A DNA stretch of 64,000 nt, from the NCBI RefSeq assembly GCF_004912145.1, contig NZ_STGT01000006.1:62001-126000 (forward strand). Direction: 5' to 3'. Position numbers and translations under genes: made by a program. The DNA comes from Peteryoungia rhizophila. GTDB lineage: Bacteria > Pseudomonadota > Alphaproteobacteria > Rhizobiales > Rhizobiaceae. Each line of letters starts with the position of its first letter. Positions within the stretch are counted from its first letter, which is position 1. Positions 57,583 through 64,000 of the stretch are shown piece after piece. Below the pieces are notes generated by a model. The model made no database searches. It was not told the DNA's origin and saw nothing but the letters and a program-made list of their open reading frames with translations.

Positions 57583-58160
57583 CGCGTGTTTCCTTCATCC
57601 TCTGGGCCCTGATGCTGGTGACTTGGTGTGCGATGCGTTATCCGGCCATGCGTCGGGCACGCCGCCAGAAGACGCGGGTCGACCGTCGCTCCACGCTCGA
57701 TATTTCGCTTCTCGCCTTCTGCACCTTCGCGCTCGTGGTAATGCCAATCGTATGGCGGCTGCATCTGCTCGATGGCGTGGCCGATCGAGGGCAGGGGCTC
57801 CTGCCGATGATACTCGGCACGCTGACCGGCATCGCCTTTCTCTGGCTGTTCCGGCGCAGCCACAAGGATCTCGGCAAGAACTGGTCGGTAACGCTCGAGG
57901 TCCGCGAGGGACACCAACTGGTTACAGGGGGCGTCTATGCCCATGTGAGGCACCCGATGTATGCATCCTTCCTGCTCTGGGGGATCACCCAGGCCCTGCT
58001 CATTCCCAACTGGATCGCGGGTCTTGCCGGCCTTGTCGCCGTGCTCGCGCTGTATGCCGTGCGCCAGTCCCGTGAAGAGGCGATGATGCGGGATAGCTTC
58101 GGCGCCGAATACGACGCCTATTGCGCCCGCACGAAGCGCTTGGTCCCCGGGATTTTCTGA
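57579..58160 (+). CDS. Isoprenylcysteine carboxyl methyltransferase-like membrane protein
   Basis: A 193-residue protein with four to five hydrophobic helices and the ICMT/PEMT AdoMet-binding block GVYAHVRHPMYASFLLWG followed by EEAMMRDSFGAEYDAYCARTKRLVPGIF. Bacteria lack prenylated CAAX proteins, so such enzymes probably methylate other small lipids or thiols. It starts within the stop codon of the hydrolase gene. Confidence 0.88.
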   Translation: MTRVSFILWALMLVTWCAMRYPAMRRARRQKTRVDRRSTLDISLLAFCTFALVVMPIVWRLHLLDGVADRGQGLLPMILGTLTGIAFLWLFRRSHKDLGKNWSVTLEVREGHQLVTGGVYAHVRHPMYASFLLWGITQALLIPNWIAGLAGLVAVLALYAVRQSREEAMMRDSFGAEYDAYCARTKRLVPGIF

Positions 58161-58167
58161 ATAACCG

Positions 58168-58785
58168 TCAGCGCTTGCGCAGAGCCCGGGTGATCTCCTT
58201 CACCGCCCGGTCATGGAGGGCGGGGTTCTTGTCGATGTTGAAATGGCCGATGCCCTTGATCGCGGTGTCGCCCTGGCGCAGGTTGATATTGGCCAGTTCG
58301 CCCTTGAAGCCCGGCGCCGGCAATACCGGTGACCACAGATTTTCGCCGCCGGTGTAGAAATTCAGCGTCTTCTTGACGTTGCCCGGGACAGGGCCCTTGC
58401 CTGTCGGATCGAAACTCAGGATCAGCGCCACCGGGATCTTCATCGGTTGCAGGGCGCTTGCCACGGAGAAGGTCATATCTGCACCCAGCGAGTGTCCGAT
58501 GAGAACGATCGGGCGGGCATCCTTCGACGCTCGATAACGCTCTGCGATCCTGCGGGCGAAGGTCTGAGCGTTTGGCAGCGACAGGACTTCCGCCTTGATG
58601 CCATCCTCTGTGAGTTGCTTTCCGAGCGTGTCGAGGCCTGTTGAGAAAATGTTGGCGAAGCCGCGGAAGAGATAGACCTGGCCGTTGGCGAGCTTCGGTT
58701 TCCTCGGTTTTGCCGCCTCGGCGGGCAGAACGGAGGCAGCGAGGATCAGCGATGCATGGGAAAGAAGGGCGCGCCTGGAGATCAT
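58168..58785 (-). CDS. Secreted alpha/beta hydrolase (lipase-like)
   Basis: A 205-residue protein starting at ATG 58785. A twin-Arg-containing leader (MISRRALLSHASLILAASVL) could direct Tat or Sec export. The fold shows YLFRGFANIFSTGLD, the nucleophile elbow LIGHSLGADMT, an acid in ILSFDPTGKGP, and a C-terminal histidine in GIGHFNID. A lipase or esterase is likely, substrate unknown. An in-frame start at 58830 would add 15 residues ahead of the leader. Confidence 0.8.
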   Translation of the reverse strand: MISRRALLSHASLILAASVLPAEAAKPRKPKLANGQVYLFRGFANIFSTGLDTLGKQLTEDGIKAEVLSLPNAQTFARRIAERYRASKDARPIVLIGHSLGADMTFSVASALQPMKIPVALILSFDPTGKGPVPGNVKKTLNFYTGGENLWSPVLPAPGFKGELANINLRQGDTAIKGIGHFNIDKNPALHDRAVKEITRALRKR

Positions 58786-58908
58786 GTCGGGAGGTGGTCC
58801 TGAAAATGCAGTGGTTTCGAATTCATGCATGTTTCAGGCCGGCTGACAACCGGATTGACCCGGCTCGGCATGGCTTTCGGCCTGTACTTCAACATTGTGG
58901 CCGGGCTC

Positions 58909-58947
58909 GGGCATTTCAGGCGGAAGGGGACTCCGCCTGAAATGCCC
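58909..58947. repeat. Perfect 16-bp inverted repeat
   Basis: GGGCATTTCAGGCGGA-N7-TCCGCCTGAAATGCCC. No T tract adjoins it directly. It may be part of an intergenic mosaic element with the repeat next to it. Confidence 0.75.
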
Positions 58948-58960
58948 TCGCTCCCTTTTC

Positions 58961-59011
58961 AGACAATTCCGGGCGCAAAACCGCTTCGCACTTTTGCTGG
59001 AATTGCTCTAG
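58961..59011. repeat. Palindromic intergenic repeat of rhizobial type
   Basis: Nested palindrome CAATTCC...GCAAAA...TTTTGC...GGAATTG with a CCGCTTCG core. I recall very similar sequences scattered through Rhizobiaceae genomes as intergenic repeats; a search of the rest of the genome would confirm copy number. Confidence 0.65.
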
Positions 59012-59073
59012 AACGGGCGCAACCGGACGGTGCGATACCGTCGTGCCATGCCACAAGCATCAGGAGACGCCTC

Positions 59074-59901
59074 ATGACTGCCGCCATCGATATCGCCGCC
59101 CTTGCCAATCTCTTGCAGGAGGCTGCCGTCGAGGAGATCCTGCCGCGCTTTCGCAATCTCGGCGATGGCGATATCAGGATGAAGACGGAAGCGATCGACC
59201 TCGTCACCGAAGCCGACGAGGCTGCCGAGCGTTTGATCCGCAAGGGCATCGAGGGCCTGATGCCCGACGCGCTGTTCGTGGGCGAAGAATCGGTCGCTGC
59301 AGATCCTGCGCTTCTCGATCAACTGAAGGATGCCGATCTCGCCGTGATCGTCGATCCCATCGACGGAACCTTCAACTTTGCCTCCGGGCTCAGCCTGTTC
59401 GGCGTGATGCTCGCCGTCGTCTCCAAGGGCGAGACCGTCGCGGGCTTGATTTATGATCCGATCGGCAATGATTGGGCGCTGTGCGAAAAGGGATCTGGCG
59501 CCTGGCTCTATCGCACGGACGGCGCCCAGGAGCAGATGTTCATGCGGCCGAGCGGTCCGCTCGAACAGATGATCGGCATCGCCAATACCGGCTTCTTCGA
59601 TCTCGAAATGCGCCGCAAGATCCTGTCGAACCTTGCCGAGGTACGGCTTTTCACCAGCTACCGCTGTGCGGCCCATGAATACCGGCTGCTCGGCCAGGGC
59701 CACATGGATTTCGCCATGTACAACAAACTGATGCCCTGGGATCACCTCGGCGGTGCCTTGATGATGCAGGAGGCGGGCGCCCATGTCGCGCGCTTCGACG
59801 GATCGCCCTATCTGCCGCATCATACTGCGGGCGGGCTTCTGGTCGCAGCCGATGAAGACGCCTGGCAGGAATTGCGCGAGCGGATCTTCACCGTCGACTG
59901 A
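59074..59901 (+). CDS. Inositol monophosphatase-family protein
   Basis: A 275-residue Li-sensitive phosphatase-fold enzyme. Metal-binding motifs: FVGEESVAAD, DPIDGTFNFASG and WDHLGGALMMQEAGA. Family members hydrolyse inositol phosphate, fructose 1,6-bisphosphate, histidinol phosphate or PAP; the exact substrate is open. CAGGAGACGC before ATG 59074 decides the start, excluding the longer frame that runs through the upstream repeats. Confidence 0.9.
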   Translation: MTAAIDIAALANLLQEAAVEEILPRFRNLGDGDIRMKTEAIDLVTEADEAAERLIRKGIEGLMPDALFVGEESVAADPALLDQLKDADLAVIVDPIDGTFNFASGLSLFGVMLAVVSKGETVAGLIYDPIGNDWALCEKGSGAWLYRTDGAQEQMFMRPSGPLEQMIGIANTGFFDLEMRRKILSNLAEVRLFTSYRCAAHEYRLLGQGHMDFAMYNKLMPWDHLGGALMMQEAGAHVARFDGSPYLPHHTAGGLLVAADEDAWQELRERIFTVD

Positions 59902-59907
59902 TAGAAA

Positions 59908-59936
59908 AAAAAGGCCCGGCAGTGACCGGGCCTTTC
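59908..59936. terminator. Bidirectional terminator
   Basis: AAAGGCCCGG-CAGTGA-CCGGGCCTTT with flanking A and T tracts, between the phosphatase-family gene and the convergent exporter gene. Confidence 0.9.
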
Positions 59937-59962
59937 GATTTTTGGGCTGCGCAAGCGGTTGT

Positions 59963-61210
59963 TCAGACCGGTTTGTTCTGTGCCTGGAACAGCCGGCCTT
60001 TTTCGCCGATCAGGACGAAGACGAGGCCGATGATCGAGACGACGAAGAAGCCGGCGACCATGGGGAGCGCCGTGCCGTCGAAGGCTTGGCCGATGGCCGC
60101 ACCGATAATCGATCCGCCGATCGTGCCCATGAAGCCCAACACCGAGGAGGCCGTGCCGGCCACGTGACCGAGCGGCTCCATGGCCAGTGAGTTGAAGTTC
60201 GAACCGATCCAACCGAACTGGAACATCGCCAGACCAAAGAAGGTGATGAACAGAGCGAACGGCATCGGCGCCGGACCGACGAGCTGCACCACCAGCCAGA
60301 TGAAGTTGATGGTGATGAAGCCGATGAGCGAACCGTGGGACAGCTTGCGCATGCCGAAGCGGCCGACGAGCTTGGCGTTGACGAAGGATGCGAGCGCCAT
60401 GAACAGGGCGACGCCGGCAAAGGCGACGGGGAACCAGACGCCGAGGCCGTAGATGCCGACATAGATCTGCTGGGCCGAGTTGATGAAGCCGAACAAGGCG
60501 CCGAAGATGAAGGTGCTGGCGATCGTGTAACAGAGGGCGACACGATTGGTCAGCACGATGCGGAAACCATCGAAGATCACCTTCACCGTGAACGGACGCA
60601 CGTCTTCCGGCGCAAGTGTTTCCGGGAGGCGGACATACATCCAGGCGCCGACGATCACGGCGATCACCGCCATGAAGACGAAGATCCAGTGCCAGTCGCC
60701 GAAGAGCATGATGACCTGGCCGGTGCCCGGCGCGACCACAGGGATGACCATGAAGACCATCATGATCAGCGACATGACTTCGGCCATCTGACGACCGCCG
60801 AAGACATCACGGACGATGGAGACGGTGATGACGCGTGTGGCGGCCGAGCCGATGCCCTGGATGAAGCGCAGCACGAGCAGCGATTCGAAGGACGGGACCA
60901 TGACGACGGCGAGCGAGGAGACCACGTAGATGGCAAGACCGATGATCATCGGCATGCGTCTTCCGAAGCGATCCGCGATCGGCCCGTAGAAGAGCTGGGC
61001 GATGCCGAAGCCGATCAGATAGGCGGAAACCACATATTGCCGATGGTTTTCGTTCTCGACATTGAGTGCCGCGCCGATTTCCTGGAGGCCCGGCAGCATG
61101 ATGTCGATGGCGAGCGCATTGAGTGCCATCAGGAAAGCCATGAGGGCGATAAACTCGGCACGACCCATGCCCCCAAGGACCTTGGGGGTGGACTGTAATG
61201 AATCTGACAT
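59963..61210 (-). CDS. Bcr/CflA-family multidrug efflux MFS transporter
   Basis: A 415-residue proton-drug antiporter with 12 predicted helices. The motif A region ADRFGRRMPMIIGLAIY and motif C-like VVAPGTGQVIM place it in the 12-helix DHA1 (Bcr/CflA) group. Real substrates in this organism are unknown. The start at 61210 precedes the first helix (LMAFLMALNALAIDIMLPGL) by a normal 20-residue cytoplasmic end. Confidence 0.92.
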   Translation of the reverse strand: MSDSLQSTPKVLGGMGRAEFIALMAFLMALNALAIDIMLPGLQEIGAALNVENENHRQYVVSAYLIGFGIAQLFYGPIADRFGRRMPMIIGLAIYVVSSLAVVMVPSFESLLVLRFIQGIGSAATRVITVSIVRDVFGGRQMAEVMSLIMMVFMVIPVVAPGTGQVIMLFGDWHWIFVFMAVIAVIVGAWMYVRLPETLAPEDVRPFTVKVIFDGFRIVLTNRVALCYTIASTFIFGALFGFINSAQQIYVGIYGLGVWFPVAFAGVALFMALASFVNAKLVGRFGMRKLSHGSLIGFITINFIWLVVQLVGPAPMPFALFITFFGLAMFQFGWIGSNFNSLAMEPLGHVAGTASSVLGFMGTIGGSIIGAAIGQAFDGTALPMVAGFFVVSIIGLVFVLIGEKGRLFQAQNKPV

Positions 61211-61297
61211 GAATTATGACCTTGGAACGGCATGAAGGCGTTGCTTGCGACAACGCCTTCAACACCTCGAATATTGGGGGCCTAATGGCCGGTAGGG

Positions 61298-61630
61298 TCA
61301 GGCGGCGCCGCGTACGGCGATGCCCTGGTCTTCAAAATGCTTCTGCAGCTCGCCGGCCTGGAACATCTCACGGACGATGTCACAGCCGCCGACGAATTCG
61401 CCCTTGATATAAAGCTGCGGAATGGTCGGCCAGTTCGAATAGGCCTTGATGCCCTCGCGGATTTCCATGTCGGCCAGCACGTTCACGCCCTTGTAGTCCA
61501 CACCGAGGTAGTCGAGCATCTGAACAACCTGGCCCGAGAAACCACACTGCGGGAACTGCGGGCTGCCCTTCATGAACAGGACCACGTCGTTGGTCTTGAC
61601 TTCGTTGTCGATGAATTCGTGGGCGCTCAT
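61298..61630 (-). CDS. grxD: Monothiol glutaredoxin (Grx4/GrxD family)
   Basis: A 110-residue CGFS glutaredoxin (Cys29) that binds and transfers 2Fe-2S clusters. GSPQFPQCGFSGQ, WPTIPQLYIKGEFVGGCDI. It works with BolA, encoded 1.7 kb away on the same strand at 63301. Between them are a small basic protein gene and a membrane hydrolase gene on the other strand. Confidence 0.95.
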   Translation of the reverse strand: MSAHEFIDNEVKTNDVVLFMKGSPQFPQCGFSGQVVQMLDYLGVDYKGVNVLADMEIREGIKAYSNWPTIPQLYIKGEFVGGCDIVREMFQAGELQKHFEDQGIAVRGAA

Positions 61631-61736
61631 GTCATTCTTCCTTTCACATGCCGTTCAAGGCGGCAGCTTCGATTTGCCTTAGAAATAGCAATACAGCTCG
61701 GCTTTTGCCAGTGGCGAGTTTGCGCCAATGCCTGAA

Positions 61737-61967
61737 TTAAACGCTGCGCTGGCGGCTGCGCTTTGCGGCTGTGCGGCGGCGGCTGACCTGCTTGCGTGCC
61801 GGTGCCTTCACGCGCTTTTTCGTCTTGCGCACGAAACGTCCCGTGGTCGCAGAACGGGTCTGGCGCTTGCGGCGACGTGTCGTGCCGCTGCGGGTGGTTT
61901 TCTTCAGGATTTCCTTCAGCACGCCCTCAACGACGTCCTTGACGATGTTGCCGATCAGATCCGCCAT
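61737..61967 (-). CDS. Small, extremely basic protein, unknown function
   Basis: A 76-residue protein. A hydrophobic/amphipathic N-terminus (IGNIVKDVVEGVLKEIL) is followed by an Arg/Lys-rich tail (RRRKRQTRSATTGRFVRK, then KRVKAPARKQVSRRR). It could bind nucleic acid through the tail. No family recognised; coding status rests on the ATG at 61967, with GGGGAGA upstream, and a composition unlike a random frame. Confidence 0.6.
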   Translation of the reverse strand: MADLIGNIVKDVVEGVLKEILKKTTRSGTTRRRKRQTRSATTGRFVRKTKKRVKAPARKQVSRRRTAAKRSRQRSV

Positions 61968-62089
61968 CTTCTCTCCCCGATGCCCTCGAATTCAGAGGGT
62001 TTTTGTTCCATCCGCTCTTTAAATCAGCGCAATTCTCGTCTAGCAAGCGCCACCTGCGGCGGCCTGCCGTCTATCAAGTGACCGACTAA

Positions 62090-63244
62090 ATGATCCAAAG
62101 TCGCATCGTGCTGCATTTTCCGGGCTTCGAACCCCTCGAAGCCGAAGCCCATCGTCAGCGCTACAAGCGTTCGGCCGCGCAAGCCTCGGCTGTCTGGCAG
62201 ACGCGGTTTGATGTCGGCGACCTCTTCGTCGATGGGCAGGGCACCCACTTCCCTGTGCATGCCGAAATTGCCGGTCGGGCGACGCGGTCCGACATCCACA
62301 TATTCGACCATAACGACCTGATCAGCGCCATGCGGGCCGAACCGGTCTGGATGCAGATCGGCAAGGGGTTCAAGGCGGGATTCGACGTGGTGCGGCAGGG
62401 CGGTGCGTGGGGCTATTTCCGCCATGCCTGGCGCTTTGGTCTGTTCTTCCTTTTCCCCTTTCTGTTCCTGGCCGCGGGTCTGGCACTGGCTGTGAATATC
62501 GCTGCCATTCCCTCAGCTTTCGAGCTTTCCTCCTGGTGGTTCCTGCTGGCACTGCCTGCCGGCTATTTCGTCTTCCGCCACGGGGTCATTCCGTTTTCGG
62601 ACCGTTACCACGTCATGCATCTGCTCGCCGATTGGCGCCTCGCGGTGGCCGTGGCGGAAAACAGGCGAGAGGTCGATGCTTTCATCGAGCGGGCGGCAAG
62701 GGAGGCGGGCGCTGCCTTGGAAGGCCCGGCCGACGAAATTCTTGTCACATCCCACAGCATGGGCGCGAACTTCGCCATCTCCGTCATTGCGCGGCTTCTC
62801 GAGAAGGCGCCGGGCGCGCTCAAAGGGCGACGGCTCGTCTTCGTCACGTTGGGCGGTGCGGCGCTGCAGTGCAGTCTCTTGTCGTCAGCATCCGTGCTCA
62901 GGCAGCGGATCGGCGCACTCGCTCGTCGTCCATCCGTCGACTGGTTCGACATCCAGTGCCTGACTGATCCGATCCATCTCTACAAGTGCGATACCGTGGC
63001 GTTGTCAGGTCATGCGGATGCGCCGCAGCCGAAGCTCGTCTTCATCCGCTTCAAGCATGCAATGTCGTCTGAGCGCTACGAGAAGAACCGCCGCGATTTT
63101 CTCAGGATGCACCGACAATATGTGCTCGGTCCCGACCAGCCGAGCGGCTTCGACTTCACCTTGATGACGGCTGGGCCGCTGCCGGCAAAGAGCTTCGAAG
63201 GGCTGGACTCGACGCGCGCTCCAGTGATCCATCCGATGTCATGA
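62090..63244 (+). CDS. Membrane-anchored alpha/beta-hydrolase-like protein (paralogue B)
   Basis: A 384-residue protein with the same plan as the one at 56377: a beta-strand opening (IVLHFPGFEP), two membrane helices (~117-139 and ~148-163), nucleophile elbow TSHSMGA (Ser223), then IHLYKCDTV and RRDFLRMHRQYVLG. The shared order and motifs show the two are paralogous. It sits between the Grx4 and BolA genes on the opposite strand. Substrate unknown; a membrane lipid esterase or acyl hydrolase is one possibility. Confidence 0.78.
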   Translation: MIQSRIVLHFPGFEPLEAEAHRQRYKRSAAQASAVWQTRFDVGDLFVDGQGTHFPVHAEIAGRATRSDIHIFDHNDLISAMRAEPVWMQIGKGFKAGFDVVRQGGAWGYFRHAWRFGLFFLFPFLFLAAGLALAVNIAAIPSAFELSSWWFLLALPAGYFVFRHGVIPFSDRYHVMHLLADWRLAVAVAENRREVDAFIERAAREAGAALEGPADEILVTSHSMGANFAISVIARLLEKAPGALKGRRLVFVTLGGAALQCSLLSSASVLRQRIGALARRPSVDWFDIQCLTDPIHLYKCDTVALSGHADAPQPKLVFIRFKHAMSSERYEKNRRDFLRMHRQYVLGPDQPSGFDFTLMTAGPLPAKSFEGLDSTRAPVIHPMS

Positions 63245-63271
63245 AAAAGGCCCGCCGAAAAACGGCAGGCC
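63243..63271 (-). terminator. Terminator after bolA (minus strand)
   Basis: Stem GGCCTGCCG/CGGCGGGCC with a TTTTT loop and a following TTTTTC on the minus strand, overlapping the stop of the convergent hydrolase. Confidence 0.8.
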
Positions 63272-63300
63272 CCAGATTTGGTCTTGGCAATGCAGCCCGT

Positions 63301-63534
63301 TCAGTCTGGAATGCTGGTCTGCAGCGCGAGTGCGTGCAGCACGCCGCCCATATTGCCCTTCAAGGCGTCATAGACCATCTGGTGCTGCTGGACGCGGCTC
63401 TTGCCCCGGAAGGCTTCGGCGACGACCTCGGCGGCATAGTGATCTCCGTCTCCGGCGAGGTCGCGGATGACGACCTTCGCTCCCGGAATACCGGCCTTGA
63501 TCATGTCTTCGATGTCGCCTGGTTTCATCGGCAT
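63301..63534 (-). CDS. bolA: BolA-family protein
   Basis: A 77-residue protein of the BolA/YrbA type: DMIKAGIPGAKVVIRDLAGDGDHYAAEVV, then SRVQQHQMVYDAL with a cluster-ligand histidine. It forms 2Fe-2S heterodimers with CGFS glutaredoxin and takes part in iron sensing in rhizobia. It follows purL on the same strand. Confidence 0.92.
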   Translation of the reverse strand: MPMKPGDIEDMIKAGIPGAKVVIRDLAGDGDHYAAEVVAEAFRGKSRVQQHQMVYDALKGNMGGVLHALALQTSIPD

Positions 63535-63648
63535 GTAACGGATCCCTCATGCAAATCAGCAATGCGAGAACTATCCTGCATTCGCCGAAGTCTTTCAATG
63601 GGGTAGGCTGCGCCTACCCCATGCTCCACAGGCATGTGATCGAATGCC

Positions 63649-64000
63649 TCAGGCGAGTTCGCGTTCCATGAGAGCTGGAAACCACGCTTCGTGGGCCGTC
63701 TTGAGGTCCTCGACCGCGACAGGCTTGGCATCGCCCAGAACCACGTTCGAACCACCGGTGCGGCCGATCCACGGGCAGAACACGCCAGCGGCTTCGGCGC
63801 GGACCTGGACCTGATCGACATTGTCTTCGATGACGGTCAGGACATAGCGGCCCTGGTCTTCGCCGTAGAAGACGGCGATCGGGTTCGCATCGTTCAAAGC
63901 ATTGACATGTGCGCCGATGCCGGAGGCCATCGCCATTTCGGCGACGGCGAGGGCCAGGCCACCCGACGAGCAGTCGTGAACTGCAGTCGCCAGACCATCC
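63649..64000 (-). CDS. purL: Phosphoribosylformylglycinamidine synthase subunit II, C-terminal part
   Basis: The window's right edge cuts the gene. The visible ~116 codons carry the conserved GLATAVHDCSSGGLALAVAE and EMAMASGIGA that mark the PurL C-terminal domain, through to the terminus (HEAWFPALMERELA). It acts in purine synthesis, converting FGAR to FGAM. The order purL-bolA-grxD is typical of Rhizobiales. Confidence 0.93.
   Translation of the reverse strand, partial: DGLATAVHDCSSGGLALAVAEMAMASGIGAHVNALNDANPIAVFYGEDQGRYVLTVIEDNVDQVQVRAEAAGVFCPWIGRTGGSNVVLGDAKPVAVEDLKTAHEAWFPALMERELA

Larger units (their letters stand above)
58786..59073. other. Intergenic region carrying two palindromic elements
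   Basis: A 288-base gap between divergent genes. It contains a perfect 16-bp hairpin (58909-58947) and a rhizobial-type palindromic repeat (58961-59011). An open frame across it from 58825 has no ribosome site and is not supported. Confidence 0.6.

Noticed and set aside
58825..59073. 83-residue extension of the inositol-phosphatase-family protein
   Set aside because: It crosses the palindromic repeats, and CAGGAGACGC directly precedes the ATG at 59074.

Overview
The window is chromosomal DNA from an alphaproteobacterium of the Rhizobiales, most likely Rhizobiaceae (Rhizobium/Agrobacterium/Shinella-like). This rests on high GC, tightly packed genes, a cobalamin riboswitch before bluB, a CckA kinase, a giant apolipoprotein-like growth-pole-ring protein, a GAAC-N7-GAAC SOS box before recA, DUF2865 and DUF1127 proteins, and a palindromic repeat of rhizobial type. 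I saw no insertion sequence, prophage, CRISPR array, rRNA or tRNA. Most of the sequence is core genome. The most accessory-looking segment is the luxR-luxI quorum-sensing pair near 6.8-8.3 kb.

Layout. 0-6.7 kb: an LTA-synthase-like sulfatase cut by the left edge, nadE with two small followers, then a B12 riboswitch and bluB converging on a DUF2865 protein. 6.8-10.7 kb: AHL synthase and LuxR regulator, then a malic enzyme fused to a phosphotransacetylase-like domain. 10.9-16 kb: a metallophosphoesterase of lipid A type and a four-gene Mla/MCE lipid transport operon (STAS-permease, ATPase, MCE protein, lipoprotein). It converges, through a shared terminator, on a 2,028-residue growth-pole-ring-like protein (16.1-22.2 kb). 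22.6-26.2 kb: a degenerate Hpt protein, a 2Fe-2S ferredoxin, a candidate small RNA, a DUF922 protein and folP-folB-folK. 26.2-35.3 kb: a secreted protein, ycjF-ycjX, a SixA phosphatase, a DksA-type protein, a FliO-like protein and cckA. 35.3-45 kb: psuK-psuG, recA, alaS, a SulP transporter and icd. 45-53 kb: a TrmJ-like methylase, murI, DUF1127, an MFS protein, a HerA-like ATPase, pepT and a D,D-carboxypeptidase. 53.6-64 kb: rpsD, glsA, ttcA, two related membrane alpha/beta hydrolases, an ICMT-like protein, an inositol-phosphatase-family protein, a Bcr-type exporter, glutaredoxin Grx4, BolA and the 3' end of purL.

Functional themes. The envelope and polar growth are well represented (MCE transport, growth-pole ring protein, CckA, lipid A-type hydrolase, carboxypeptidase, murI). 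So are cofactor supply (NAD, B12 lower ligand, folate) and stress or growth control (DksA type, recA with an SOS box, Grx4-BolA). Non-coding elements worth attention are the riboswitch, a probable anti-Shine-Dalgarno-loop small RNA at about 23.5 kb, a structured leader before rpsD, and several strong inverted repeats with no assigned role. I found no clear novel multi-gene system. The best candidates for undescribed biology are the small RNA, the rpsD leader, the paired membrane hydrolases and the short ORF with dyads before the DUF1127 gene.
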